DNA from: Taeniopygia guttata
Lineage: Eukaryota > Chordata > Aves > Passeriformes > Estrildidae
Direction: 5' to 3'
DNA length: 64,000 bases
Assembly (NCBI RefSeq): GCF_048771995.1
Contig: NC_133026.1
Coordinates: 104,980,001 to 105,044,000 of the forward strand
Positions 23,990 to 35,943 of the stretch are shown here, in pieces. The position numbers were made by a program, and so were the translations under genes. Position 1 is the first letter of the stretch; every line of letters begins with the position of its first letter. The notes under the pieces were generated by a model. The model was not told the origin of the DNA. It did not search any database and was given only the letters and a program-made list of their open reading frames with translations.

Positions 23990-25899
23990 GCAACACTAAC
24001 TCCCTCAGCAGGTAATTTCAAGCTGATCTGATGTCTCCTTTTATAAGGTTGTTCTTTGGACACGTGGTGACCCTCCTGAGGGATGGCTTTTGCCTGGTGT
24101 CATCTGCAGCTCTCAGGCTGGCTATATGCATCTTGTGAAAGATGCCTGCAGTCTTTTGCTTAAGAGATTAATAAAATTAAGCACTGTGGCAGCTTCTGTG
24201 GTCAGGGCAGCACCTGCTTCGTCTGACATATCACAAGTGTGGAACATACCGGGACAGAACTGTGAGAGAAAAACATCTTTAAAAATTAAAAAGAAAACAC
24301 CCTTCAGCAACTACAGTGCATCAGTGCTATGTCCTGGCACTGAGGCTGGCCCAGCATGGGCGTGTGCATGCCTGTGCCCCAGGAATGCCATCCTGGCTGC
24401 CACTGAGGAGCCACATGTGGTCCTTGTGGACCCGGCTGCTACCTTGTGTCCTTACCCCTGTGCAGGGTCTCCCCAAGTTGGTGAGGCAGAAGAAATCCTG
24501 TCCAAGGAGAGGATCCTTGTCCCTCAGGTCCTCCACTGTCATATGAACCTCATGAGTGTGTGTGGCAGGACCTGAAGCACAGGGCTATGACCAGCAACAA
24601 AATTCCTGGGATTATGTTTGTTATGGCCATATGGATATATAAATACCGATAAAAGTGCATGCAGGCTCCAGTCTCTGGCTGGATTAACTCCTTACAGTGA
24701 GGTTGGGTCCTCTGGATATTTCTCTATCTCTTGCACTTTTGTTCCCTGCCACAGGAGGCCCACAGTGATTCCAATCCTCGTGCATCTCCAATCCTTCCCC
24801 ATGCCACAGGAAAGAAACATCTGGAAAAATTTTCAGTCAGATCCTCCTCCTCGTTAAATTTAGCACGAGCCTGTAAAGCGCCACCAGGAACAGCAATTAA
24901 GGAGCTGCACGTTTTGGTTCATAGTTATCTGCAAGGTCAGAGAGAAGTACAGGCTGTGTTAGTGAAGGTTTGTCAGTTCTCATACAGTTTAAACACAGAA
25001 GCAAATGTTAAAAATAAGAAGAAAAGCAAAATGTATTAGTCAGTCCTGACTGTCAAAAACCTAAGCCCCTTCCTAACTGCTCCCCCACAACTGCTCCTTC
25101 CATTTGCAAAATTGATAAAACACAATCAGCTGTATTTAATGAAAGCCAGCTTTGTTGAAGGCCAGGAAAGTCAATGAACTACTGGTCACTGTGCAGGGTT
25201 CCCAAAATAGGGATCTGCCCAAGGATCTTCTAGCTAATGGCGTCCTGCTTGACAGAGAATGAGGCCAGAGGATCTTCATGCTAAGAGTGTTTTATCATCC
25301 CTTGAGCTTTTTTAACTCTTTTTAATTTTTATCTTTTTTTCTCCTTTTCTCCTGTCATCACTCACCCAGCATCACCCACCCTTTGCTTTTAGCCCTTTCC
25401 CAAGCTCTGTACTCACTGCTCACCCAACTTTTTTCTTTCCTTTCCCTCCTTTTCCACACCAGACTGCCTTCATCCCAGCTGTCTAGGCTCCCTTTGGTCT
25501 CTTGGGCTCCCTCCTGCCCTCTCACTCTGGTCCCTCTCTCCCTTATGCCAGCTCCCTGCCTATTCTCAGCACTGCTGGGGAACATCCCAGTGGGCGCTCC
25601 CTCTTTTCCTGCCATGCTGGTTGTATCACACATAGGAATCACAGCAAGGACAACATTTTCTACAGCAGGATGGGACACCAGTGACATCACTCAGCACCCC
25701 TAGAGACGACCAATACCTCCTTCAGGCTCAGCCTGGCTTTAGCTTGCCATGGGCAGCGCTCCAGCCTTCGTGCCACCTCATTCTCCCTGTCTCCCCTTCC
25801 ATTTCTCTCTTCCCCTGCCTCATTCCACGTCATTTCCATTGCTACCAGAATACGCTCGCTCTTTCTTTTCTCTAATGAGCCCGGTCTGAAATGTGTCTG
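23990..25899. other. Intergenic sequence, no gene seen
   Basis: I see no assignable exon or element. A 161-codon plus-strand frame at 24090-24575 crosses GC-rich sequence and resembles no known protein. The segment 25320-25560 is pyrimidine-rich. Confidence 0.5.
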
Positions 25900-26180
25900 A
25901 GGGGTATTTTTAGCAGAAAGCTTGGCAGCCTGGCAGCCCTGGGCATCTTGCCACCTTGAGTGAAAAATGTGCCTCAGCCCGATAAGGATTACAATGGTGT
26001 GCTGGGGGTGGGGGCCGTGCTGCTGGCTGCGTACCTGCGCTGTGGGGCGCGGCAGAGCGGCCATGGGGCTGCCCCCAACCCGTCCTGCGCCCTGCCTGCG
26101 TCCCCCACTGGCCTCTAAAATATGTTCAGAGGTATAAAAGGAGGGGTTGCTATGAAAACTATAAGAGTTAAGTGGAAGAA
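25900..26180 (+). promoter_or_regulatory. Candidate promoter or enhancer: GC-rich block followed by TATA box
   Basis: A short GC-rich segment with several CpGs (26029-26105) is followed by a consensus TATA box, TATAAAAG, at 26133-26140. Flanking A/T-rich words of the CArG/MEF2 general type (CTAAAATATG at 26114-26123, and a GTATTTTTAG near 25903-25912) each miss the strict consensus by one base. If the TATA box is used, transcription would start near 26165-26170. No open frame or splice donor downstream supports a first exon, so an enhancer or chance match remains possible. Confidence 0.3.
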
Positions 26181-27164
26181 AGCCATTGTATGGCTGGAAT
26201 AGGGGTATTTTCTGGCCACTGTGTTCCTGCAGGTGATGTGCACACAGCTTCTTGTCCCAAAAAGTTGCCTTGAGAATGTAGCAGCCAAGTAATGATGGGC
26301 ACAGCCACAGCTCTCAATATCATAGCCTTAGGATTGGTCCTTTTCTTCTGCTTTGTCCTTTTGGCAGTGCCATGGCTCAGGGCGAGGTGTTGGCCCCCTC
26401 AGAGGCACAGGGTGAGCTCTGGCAGCCAGCACTCTTTGTCCCAGGGCTGTGGCTGGCACAGCCTGCTTGGAGCTGTTGTTCCCTGACGTGTCAGGCAAAG
26501 TATTTGCAAGTGGGAATGGCCTGCCCCGTTGGCTTCCAGCTGCAATCAATAAAGAATTGTGCTATGGGTTTTTAATTTGAAAAATAAATATCATGTCCAG
26601 CTAATATTATTCAGTATCCAGTTTCCCCCTCACAGTTCAAGGGTCTAGATCTTACTTAGAGAAATGATGACTGTGTGATTAAATGTCCTGTGAAATGTAT
26701 GCAAAAATGCCACTTTTTACAAGAAGGACATTCTGGGGAAGAGGGAGATCATATAAGCCAATGCACCGAGTTTGCTTATCTAGCCTCCTGATTGTCTTAG
26801 TTACCTCTGTAGTTGAGGAGGGGAGAGAAATTCCCTCAGGAAGTATTTTTGGGGGTAACACAGATGCTCTAAATGCTCTTCAAATAGGCCTATCTTTTCT
26901 GTCAATGCCCCAGGGAAGAGCTGGCTGGTCAGCCAGGGACCCTCAGCTGTGACAAACTCTTCCAATCCACACTGCTCTGACCAGACCTGCACAGACTGGT
27001 CAGGCAAGGGTGATCTCCGACTCCAGACAAATGTCTCCATCATCCTTCTGTGCCAAGTGGAATAATTTCAAAGGGAACTGTGCCTCAAGGCTGGTGGTGA
27101 GGATGTTTATTTGGCGCTGGATATGTATGGATGACTGCCTATCTGCAAGTGAGGGATCCCATGC
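26181..27164. other. Intergenic sequence, no gene seen
   Basis: Short frames only. I see no recognisable repeat or motif cluster. Confidence 0.5.
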
Positions 27165-27880
27165 TTGGATCACAGAAATGGATGGAGGGGTTGGAAGGGG
27201 TCTCCAAAAGTATGTCTCTACCCAAGAAGAGACCAACTATACATGCACTATGTCGTGAAAGCTGTTCTTACATCATTCTTCAGGGTCTCCCTTACCATTA
27301 GAAAGATTTTTCTCACTGTTCACCAAGAACAGGGGAGCAGACATTTCCCTTCTTCATCTCTGAGGTTTTGTATTTAGCTGAGGATTATTATTGCATCCAC
27401 CTCAGCTGTTTGTTTTTGACCTAAGCCATCCAGTTCCTCCAGCTCTCCCCTGCAGGACACGTTTCCTAGACCTCTGGTGTTCCTGGATTCTCCCCAAAAG
27501 GCCACCATCTTTCCTGAAATGCATTGCACAAAACTGGCCACCCTAAAGCAGGAGTAGCATAGCACATCTGCACTGAACAAAAGAACCATTTTTTTGTACA
27601 GGCAGTAGTGTTTGTTATTCTTTCCAACTTGACATTTGCTTTGTTGGTTTTGGTTTTTGGTTTTGGTAATTGTGTGATTTAGAGTATTTTCCACAGAACT
27701 GCTTCTTAACCAGCCATTTCTGCCTGGTTATTTCTGCCTGATTGTAGTTCCTTGCACTCCACTCTACTGAGTTTTGTCACGCGCTTTCTCTAAATTGTCA
27801 AAACAACGTCTCTTCCCCCCATTTTTCCTCTTTTTAAAGATTTTTAAATTCTGATTCTTTCTGCCAGGCTTGCCATCACA
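27165..27880 (-). mobile_element. Ancient CR1-type LINE relic, minus strand
   Basis: Read on the plus strand, the segment follows the reverse complement of a CR1 3' half. At about 27168-27215 it has the GATCACAGAA..GGGGTTGGAAGGG..CTCC end. Then comes a block at about 27380-27480 with CAGCTGTTTGTTTTTGACCT and GCAGGACACGTTTCCTAGAC. A CATCTTTCCTGAAATG..GCACAAAACTGG block is at about 27508-27540. Finally, stretches at 27680-27860 resemble the region CR1 copies have upstream of that. All four blocks fall in the expected order. Divergence is high and frames are destroyed, so it is an old fossil of the same general age as the relic at 5.7 kb. The upstream (right-hand) limit is approximate. Confidence 0.7.
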
Positions 27881-30082
27881 GTCTGTGTTCCCTTGTGCTC
27901 TGACAGATGATGCCAGGCAGAGCTGCATACAAGCCTCCTCTACCCACCCCTCTGTGTCTCTCCCCTTTATGACAATCACCACCAGCTGCTTCTTGGACTG
28001 CATTATACAACCAGTTGAGTATCAAAGCTGTGTTTTCCTGGTTTACCAGAAGGCACAGCACCAATCCCATGCCCAGACAGTACTCAGAAGAGAAATTGCT
28101 GCTGACAAAACAGCTGGGAGGACACCCTGGCACAGACACTGTGGGGTTTAGGTGTTTTGCCACCTAGCTTGGCCATGTTTTAAGAAGCCAGGTACATCCC
28201 AGGTGTCTGAAGGGAACTGAGCAGAGAAATTTAGCACCAAACCTCCATACTCAGGTGCCTCTGGGGCCACTGAGTTTTGGTTTAGTCACCCGTGCCTGTT
28301 TGCTGGCTCCAGCTCTGGCAGTGCAGCTCCCTGCTAGGCCAAAGGGCACAAACGCACGTCAAACTGAAATGTTTCACTCAGTCCTGCCCACGTGTTTGGA
28401 GATGGTGTTCTGTCTGAAAAAGACTCCCAGTGTTCATTAACTGGTATTTTTCTTTTGGAAAATGTCTCTGTCTGGGAAAATACTGGATACTATGAACTTC
28501 TATCCCTACTTACCAAGGAGGATAAATATGCAGGTGCTGGAGAGGGGTACAGCCTGTGAGACCCCAGCTCTCAAGAAGCTGCTGGGTTTTGGTTGTCACT
28601 AGTGCCTTGTATTAAAAGCCAGAGGTTGCTGCATGAACCAGGGGTTTGAGGTACTGTGAAACCTGCATTTTGCCTTCCCCTCACCCCTTCCTGACATTAA
28701 AACCTTGAAGAGCTGCCGCACACACAACAAAGGAGAAAGCAATAGGAGAACGGCAAGGTCACACATCTGCTGCTTTCCACACTTTCTTATCTCTGACATC
28801 ACGGGCCTCAAGGTCTTTCTTCTCATTAAAACAGCTGAATAATTGCAAACTGTACACAAACTGACTAAACCTGTGGCCTTCTGCCTTAGTCATAATATGG
28901 GATGTCTGGCTAGGGAGGATGTTTCTTGGCGAGGGAGGGTGAAGGACTGAAGAAATGAGCAGCTCTGGGCAAGTGCAGCAGGAAGCTGCTGCTGCTGCCC
29001 CTTGGGCTGACAAGCTACAGGACATCCAGCCAGGTGAGCCTGGTGTCATTGACGGTGGTACTGAAAGCACCACAATGTGACCCCACCCCACCATGAGGAA
29101 ATGCAGGGCCAGCACCAAAATGACTTTGGGGAGGGCTGATTTGCAATGATTCCACCAGTGCTGCCTCTGCCTGAGGTTTACTTTGTTAGCAGTGGAGAGA
29201 GAAACAATAATAGGCTGGGGATGAGAAGGGGAACTATGGACTGAAAGAACTGTGGACAATCAAAGAATAAGACATGTTGTGGATGCAGAGGCATTAAAAA
29301 ATGACAGCAGAAAAGGCAAAAAAAGTACCTAAACCATCAAGTCTTTTGTACAGCCTGGATTTGTTCAAGTGATACCAGCCTAAGCTGACCTCAGTCCCCT
29401 CTGTCTCTTGCATCTCTTCACATCTCTGTGGTTTGGACAGTCACTTCTCACGTCTGACCATTGCATGCACTCCTGCTGATGACTCTGTGGCTGCTGCACC
29501 TCAAACAGCTGCCACTGGGATTTCTGAAAATCACACCTGCATCCCCCACCCTGCTAGTCCCAATGAAATTCATTAATAGCAAGTCATTTGTCATGACCTA
29601 GCGTGGGATGTAAAAGATCTATTCCTGGTGGTTGCACATGCCTCCCTGCTTGTTGATTAGTGTTTAGCATCTGGGAGTGCAACAATCTGGGAAAGCTAAG
29701 ACATTAGCAAGTGGATGGGGGTGGTCTGCTTTGTGAAAAATTATATGTGTACTGAAATAAGTGGATAAAGATGCTTTTGAGGTTCCAAACATTTTCCTAC
29801 AGGAATAGAAATTATTGTGAAATATGAAAATCAGGAAAAATTGTGCAACAGGTGGCTACACTGACATCAGCAGCTAGACACAAGTGTTAGTGGTTTTAGT
29901 CCTTCCAGTGCTATTTGTGAAGGTTTGAAGGTGCCAGAGCACAGCTCTGTAGGTATCCTGCATAACACTGGCCACACAGTTCCTCCCTGCATTTTGTCCC
30001 CCTGGTGAGCCCAACAGCTTGCTGGCATTCTACTCATGATTTACTGGAAAGAATGTAGTTGTAAGTTCTCATATCAGCTTTT
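27881..30082. other. Intergenic sequence, no gene seen
   Basis: No supportable gene or repeat. A 166-codon minus-strand frame at 28759-29259 has no recognisable domain. Confidence 0.5.
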
Positions 30083-30192
30083 GGGGGTTTTTGCTTGTTT
30101 GGTTGGGGTTTTTTTGGTTATTTGGGTGGGTTTTTTTGGGGTTTTTTGGGGTTTTTTTTGTTTGTTTTTTTTGTTTGTTTGTTTTTTTTTTC
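30083..30192. repeat. G/T-rich tract with G-quadruplex potential
   Basis: T-runs alternate with G-runs. G-runs of three or more are at 30083-30087, 30105-30108, 30124-30126, 30128-30130, 30138-30141 and 30148-30151. The last four are separated by 1, 7 and 6 Ts, which satisfies the usual G3+N1-7 quadruplex rule. The tract then runs out into TTTG repeats up to about 30192. Frames through it give Phe/Gly/Leu low-complexity peptides and are not genes. Confidence 0.85.
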
Positions 30193-32533
30193 CATTCTGC
30201 TTCAAATTCCACTTCTTTGTATTGTGTCTTTCCCTACCAAAAGTGAGTGGGGTTTGCTATGTGACCCATTTTCCTTCTGAATGGATTTGTACTACCAGCA
30301 AGCCAACTCAGCCTTCTTTTAAAAAGCTGGACACTGACTGAGAGATGCTGTCTCTGATCTGTATTTTCCTGTACATTCTCTACTTGTTTGATGGTTTTGG
30401 AAGTGTTGATCCTGGAACAAGAGCCATAATCCACTAGTGCTGTCTTCACTTCCCTGAGACTTGGTGAGACACCATTACACCCTTCTCATCCTACCAAAGC
30501 AGTAGGGGCAGAGGCAGAGATCTCTTCTGTAACAAGAATGCTCAATTCTACAGGTGTATTATGGGTTTATTTTTACAATTTTTTTTCCTTTAAATGCTGT
30601 GTCTTGACTGCTGCTGGAAGGAAAGTTTCAAACAGATCAAGTTTTCCTTGGAAATGAGCTATCTAGCAAATTTTTTCTCTGTGACAGGTTCTTAGATCAA
30701 CATGCTGCTTATCTGATAAAACCCTTATCAGAGACAATTTGTGGCATGTTGCCCCAGTACCATGGTGCAGTCCTTTTAGCTTTACTCAACTGCATGAAGA
30801 CAATAGGAGATGGCACTGCAAATAGTAAAGAGCAAATGCTCCCTGTGTGTAGGTATCTTCAGACTATCATTCCATAGTTTGAACAAACAGTCAAATATCT
30901 ACAGACAAACAAGCAAAAGTTGTCAGGAATTAATGGTTCTCTGGAATAACAAAGTGCTGTGGGAGTACTGTTAAGCATCCTGAGTTGGACAACTGTGGCA
31001 AAATTTATGGTTTCTCCTAGACAGAAATAGTTTATTAATGGATTACTGAGTCTTTTAAATTATCTTCCTCTGGGCCCTGCCTCTTGGCTAATGCCCATAG
31101 GCAAAATACAAAGAGAATAAAAAATATGCAAACTAGCAACAGTGATGCTTAGTACAACTGCAGGATATAGTAAAGCCTGAGTGGAACAGCTATTCCTTTT
31201 GAAATTTCTAAACATTTCATACAAAAAGAATTCCAGTTCTGATGTGACCAAATATATTGAAACAAGTCACTAAATCTTCTACATTTCATGTAGAAGATGA
31301 AATTCAAATCTGTTATTTCAATATTTTACTCTAAGTAAATGATTCAACTAATGAATCATCATCTTTGGCAAAGTGAAATTTCTGGGAATTGTCCCAACAA
31401 AGCCCTCCTGAATATCAATTTTGTAATTTCAAGTTAAGTAGCAATTCAGGTTAATACTTTGGTGTCAAAATGGCAAAAAAATTGTAATGGTAAAATAATC
31501 TGCAGAATAGAAATTATCATTCCTAACCACTACTAATGAGAAAGAAAAATAATTCAAGTCTATGAGTTGTTGCATGCAGAATATCCTTTAGATAACGCTA
31601 TGGCTAATGTATATCTGCTGATATGGGTACAGACATGCCTCTTACTTATGTATAGCTTCAAACCTGTGGACAAAAAGCTACTCAAGAGTTGGAAAAACAT
31701 AATCAAGCATGATTATGTCAGGGATAAATAACATCAGGAAGTACAAACTTACTGGTAGGTCTTCCCTAATGATCAAGGTGGGACTTCCACAAAATTTTGA
31801 AAGGTATCCCCATGCTCAGGCCATTCATGTTTGACAGCATTTCCTCACATCTGGCCTGAAGCACTCAGCCTGAAAGCACTCCCCTCCTACCCCCAAACAC
31901 TTGTCCTCCACTATCAGAAAATGATCAGCATTTATTACAATGTCATCCATAACAGATTTCAGCTGCTGGTGTCCCGGGGAAGCAGGACTTCACGGTCTCT
32001 TGCTTCTCCCCTTGTCAGGATCGTTCATGTTGCTGCAGTACCTTGGGATCTGGGGGTCTGTTTGTTTTGCTGTCTCACACACACACACACACAAAAGAAG
32101 GAAACATCATGACCTCTAGGATACTTATTATCTAAGTAGATGCCCTAGAATAGAGGCAAGTGAGCTTATGTGAAGTCCACATGGCAAGTTGGACTTAGAG
32201 GTGAGCAGTGGGACCAGAGTTTCCACTATTCCATGCCAGTGTCCTGAGTCACTGGGCCCAGTATTCCCATCCTTAGTGCCTTCCTAACGCACTTCCTCCA
32301 TATGCACTCAGTGTGATCTGGAACAGGAGGCATCACTTCTGGAAGATCTCTTGGTTGCTTCCTGCTCTGAAAGTGGCATTCAGATCTTCCTCTCTTAGCA
32401 TTGCCTGAGACATTTGTTACTGGAGTCACCTTTCAGGTGGCATCAAACACCGCCTGAAACAGATGTCATGTTCACCCTCTGCCCCAGTGTCAGCCCTTCT
32501 CTCCCTCAACAGTGTTTGCAACTTTTCAATAAC
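30193..32533. other. AT-rich intergenic sequence, no gene seen
   Basis: No assignable exon or repeat family. A short CA run is at 32077-32093. The part from 30840 to 31830 is distinctly AT-rich and low in open frames. Confidence 0.55.
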
Positions 32534-33229
32534 AGTGGCTAAAAAGCAGCCCGGTGGAAAAGGATCTGGGGGTGCTGGTCAGCAGCAGCTGAACAAGAGC
32601 CAGTGTGTGCCCAAGTGGTCAAGAAGGCCAGTGGCATCCTGGCCTGTATCATCAATAGTGGCCAGCAGAACCAGAGCAGTGATTGTCCCCTGTACTCAGC
32701 ACTGGTGAGGCCACACCTCGAGTGCTATGTCCACTTCTGGGGCTCTCAATTCAGGAAGGACATTGCGGTGCTGCAGTGTGTCCAGAGAAGGGCAACAGAG
32801 CTGGGGAGGGGTCTGGAGGGTAAGTCCCATGAGAAGAAGCTGAGGTGGTTTGGCCTTGAGAAAAGAAGGCTCATGGGTGACCTTATCACTCTCTAGAACC
32901 ACCTGAAAGGAGACAGTAGCCAGCTAGGGACCGATCCCTTCTCCTAGGCAATAAGTGTCAGGATAAGAGGACATGGCCTCAAGCTGCACCTGGAGAGGTT
33001 CAAGTTGGACATGAGGACGAATTTCCCCACAGAAAGGGTTGTTAAACATTGAAACAGGCTGCCCAGGGAGGTGGTGGAGTCACCATACCTAGAGGTGTTC
33101 AGGAATTGGCTGGATGTGGCACTTGGTGCCTTGGTCTAGTTGACAAAATGGTGTTTAGTCAAAGATTAGACCCGATGATCTCAGAGGTCTTTTCCGAACT
33201 ACTTGAATTTGCAATTTTGTGATATCCTA
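32534..33229 (+). mobile_element. CR1 LINE copy, 3' end of ORF2 plus 3' UTR tail
   Basis: This 5'-truncated CR1 begins inside ORF2, just before the CR1 block coding the ..EKDLGVLV.. region. It continues through the segment coding [15 protein letters not shown] at about 32696-32745, then QRRAT, then LEKRRL.GDLI. A TAG at 32894-32896 replaces the expected Tyr codon. Further frame changes occur (for example one C too few in the CCCC run near 32688). The later part reads AACAGGCTGCCCAGGGAGGT at 33054-33073, a hallmark of CR1 3' ends. The block TCAGAGGTCTTTTCCGAACT (33181-33200) and a decayed octamer tail end near 33229. It is inactive. It supplies the exact portion missing from the copy at 19.7 kb, so the two together illustrate the family's 3' half. 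Confidence 0.95.
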
Positions 33230-34785
33230 GAGTTCATCTATCGGGTCTCAGGACATCAACTGGTGCAGTATTTCCATTCTTCCAAAGAGAAATGGACCCT
33301 AAACTGGAACTCTAAGCAGCTGTGACTTGTTTCTAATTTAATTGCGCCATTTTCTACTAACCTTAAGCTGCATTTTATACTGATTTAAGCTGAGAAAGGA
33401 GCTCTGAGTACATCAGGACCGTGCTACTAACCCAGTCCAGGGCTAGGCATCTTTAGCAGCGGTTGTCACCTTGGACCCAAGGTGGCTTGAGCTCTTCCTG
33501 CAGTCAAGTGGTTCTTGTCATCCAGCTGTGGAATTTCTGCTCCACAGTCTCCTGTGCTTTGGGGTCTAAGTCTGGAAGTCAGTACATCGGGGATGTAAAA
33601 TCATCTGTGTCTAAGAAGTTTAAATACAGGCTGTGTTGAGACCTTCCCATGCAGGAGAGTTTTTCAGAGCAAAATACTCCTAATGAACTCATCAGCTTCC
33701 AGAACAGGAGATCCTTTGATAAATTTGTGTAATCTTCTTTAAAGCTGACCCAGAGGTTTCCTACATACAGCGCCTCATCTGCAAGAATGGCCACAGAGAA
33801 CCTTAATTAGGTGTGTCTTTAATTATTTATTTATTCAGAGCACACATTCATTCACATTGTATTCACCAAGCTTTGGTCAAATCCCAAGTCATTGTCTGCC
33901 TGGACACAAGTATTTGCCCAAAGGTATGGGTTTAAACTGATTAACTCACACTGGAGCAAACGCCTGTGTAGCCACTGATATTGGCTTAATACCTCACTCA
34001 GAAGTACTCTGAAGTTGGCTGAGGTCTTGTACAGATCCTCTTCTTTGAGAGTAAAGTGTTTGCACAGGGGCAGGACTCGGCTTTACTGGGCTGTACAATG
34101 CTGAGCTGATACCAGGCTGACTGGGGTGCATTGAAACAGCGTGTCTGGAATTGAGCTGCTGGAGGTCTGGAGATGGAGGACCTCAACTGCATTCCTGGTG
34201 GTGGAGGCTGACTTTGTTCTTTCAGAGTTTCCAGCAAGATAATGCTGTTTTAGATCAAGGTGAGTGAAGGCTGACTGTACATTCCCCTGGGATGATATGT
34301 CCTTGCCCTGTCCCACAGCAAACTCATTTGCTTTGCAAAGTGCTCACAGATGCCTGGAAGTGGAAAAGGGGTACAAACCCACTCTTTCTGACCCAACTCC
34401 ATTGCTGATGAACCACACACCTTCTGCCACTGGGGTTGCCTTCTCACTTAGGTGCTGCCTCTTGGCTAGTTTAATCCTCCTCACACAGGAGAGAGACCAG
34501 AGCAGCAGAAGAGTCACCTGGCTTTATCAGACCCATTTCTTTCTTCAGCATCTCAACAACGAGCTCCCAGTTGGCTTTGTTTGACTTCTAGGGTTTATTG
34601 GATTTGTTTCTTCCCTTCTTCATTTTCATATTAAACTGTAAGGTTGGGCTGTGATCCTGCTGCTGTAGCCTCCAGCTCCTGAGCTGATCCTACCAGCTCT
34701 AATTGCTCAGCTGTCTGATGTAATCACCAGGAGTTATATTGTGTGTGTGGCTACAGGCACTTCATATTTTCTACCCAGCCAGATG
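33230..34785. other. Intergenic sequence, no gene seen
   Basis: Nothing assignable apart from ordinary single-copy-looking sequence and short frames. Confidence 0.5.
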
Positions 34786-34848
34786 AAAAAAAAAAGAAAA
34801 AAAAAAGAAAAAAAAAAAAAAAAAAAAAAAAAAAGAAGGGAAAAAAAG
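34786..34848. repeat. A-rich tract
   Basis: Sixty-odd bases are nearly all A, with a few single Gs and one GG/GGG cluster. There is no recognisable retro-element body immediately upstream, so it is annotated as simple repeat only. Confidence 0.95.
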
Positions 34849-35917
34849 TCAATTGGCTCTAGGTCTGTCAATAGTGACTAATCAGGAGCTGTACAATTAA
34901 TTATGAAGGGGTGTCATTTTAAAACAATTCTGAGGTGGGAAAGAACAGGCCTGGGCCCTTTACCTGCTGGCACTGTTTGTGTTGCTAAGCCAATCCAGGC
35001 TGCGTCCTCTATTTCATTTACCTTTTAAACTATTGCCCCCGCATAAGTAAACACTTTCTATAAAGTGTGTGTGTGTGTGCATGCATGTGTGCAAGTGGGT
35101 GGAGGGTGATCTGGGAATCTCTCCACCCTAGAAAAAGAAATTAATGATGGGGAGGGAAAAAAAAATAGACCAGCATAATTTGGCTGTAATTTCTCAAGAA
35201 CAGCAGGAGATAATAGCAGGTGAATGAAGCAGGAATAGGATGAAACCGTCTGGGACTGAATCCCAGTATGAAAACTACTGTGAGATACAGAGATGGAGGT
35301 GAGAGATGTCCCTGCAATGCAAATGGCCCTGAGCAAGGAGCCTGGGCTCCCCAGCAGCCACCTGCTAGCACATGTTAAGGGGACAAATCCCTGTCCCATC
35401 TAAACTGGCTCTCCCAGGCTCCACTCCCAGCAGTGGCCAGAACCTCCCACCCACTCCCCTGGGGATGTGGCTGCAGAAAGCAGGATGGCATTCCTGCTCT
35501 TCTCCCTGCTGGCAAAACAGAATTGTCCCTTGCAAAGCAAAACTCATTTTTCAAGGAGGATGGCAAGGGAGCTGCTACTGTCCAGAACCAGGCTTAGGGC
35601 ACTGACTGGGGAAAATGTGTGTGTGGAGGGGAAAGAAGGGCAGTCAAGGAAAAGACAAAACAGCTTTGTAGAAAGAACGTGACAATGCTAAAAGATGGAG
35701 CTTCCTTGAGGGAACTGACAGTCATTGACGCTGTAATGACAATATGTCTGTTGCCTGGGGTGGTAGAAGATGGGCTGGAAATGTAGAATCGAGGATGTTG
35801 GAGGAAGGCCTCTGCTGGGACCACCTCCTTGAAGATGACAATTTAGCTTGCTAATGCAAAAACTCCAAATGGCCCTTTGGTCAAAAATTTTGCCTGCAGC
35901 ACTTGCAATTCTGTTCC
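34849..35917. other. Intergenic sequence with short (TG)n
   Basis: A (GT)n run occupies 35066-35079 and is followed by GCATGCATG. Overlapping short frames between 35370 and 35680 are GC-driven and resemble no known protein. Confidence 0.55.
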
Positions 35918-35943
35918 AAAAAAAAAAAAAAAAAAAAAAAAAA
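35918..35943. repeat. Poly-A run (26 A)
   Basis: An uninterrupted run of 26 As is followed by GGTAAATTCC. It could be the tail of an old retro-insertion, but the upstream 150 bases show no family I recognise and I see no target-site duplication. Confidence 0.95.

Noticed and set aside
23645..24031. Phe/Leu/Ser-rich frames that look like membrane proteins
   Set aside because: They are translations of the polypyrimidine tract. The reverse-strand Lys/Glu-rich frame has the same cause.
30105..30151. TTTTGGGG-like units as interstitial telomere sequence
   Set aside because: Vertebrate telomeres are TTAGGG. The resemblance to ciliate-type repeats is compositional and the units are irregular.
30036..30341. 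Hydrophobic Phe/Gly-rich frame
   Set aside because: It is a translation of the G/T-rich tract and has no membrane-protein resemblance beyond composition.
32603..32896. Open frame of 97 codons as a host gene
   Set aside because: It is the decayed C-terminal reverse-transcriptase segment of the CR1 copy and is annotated there.
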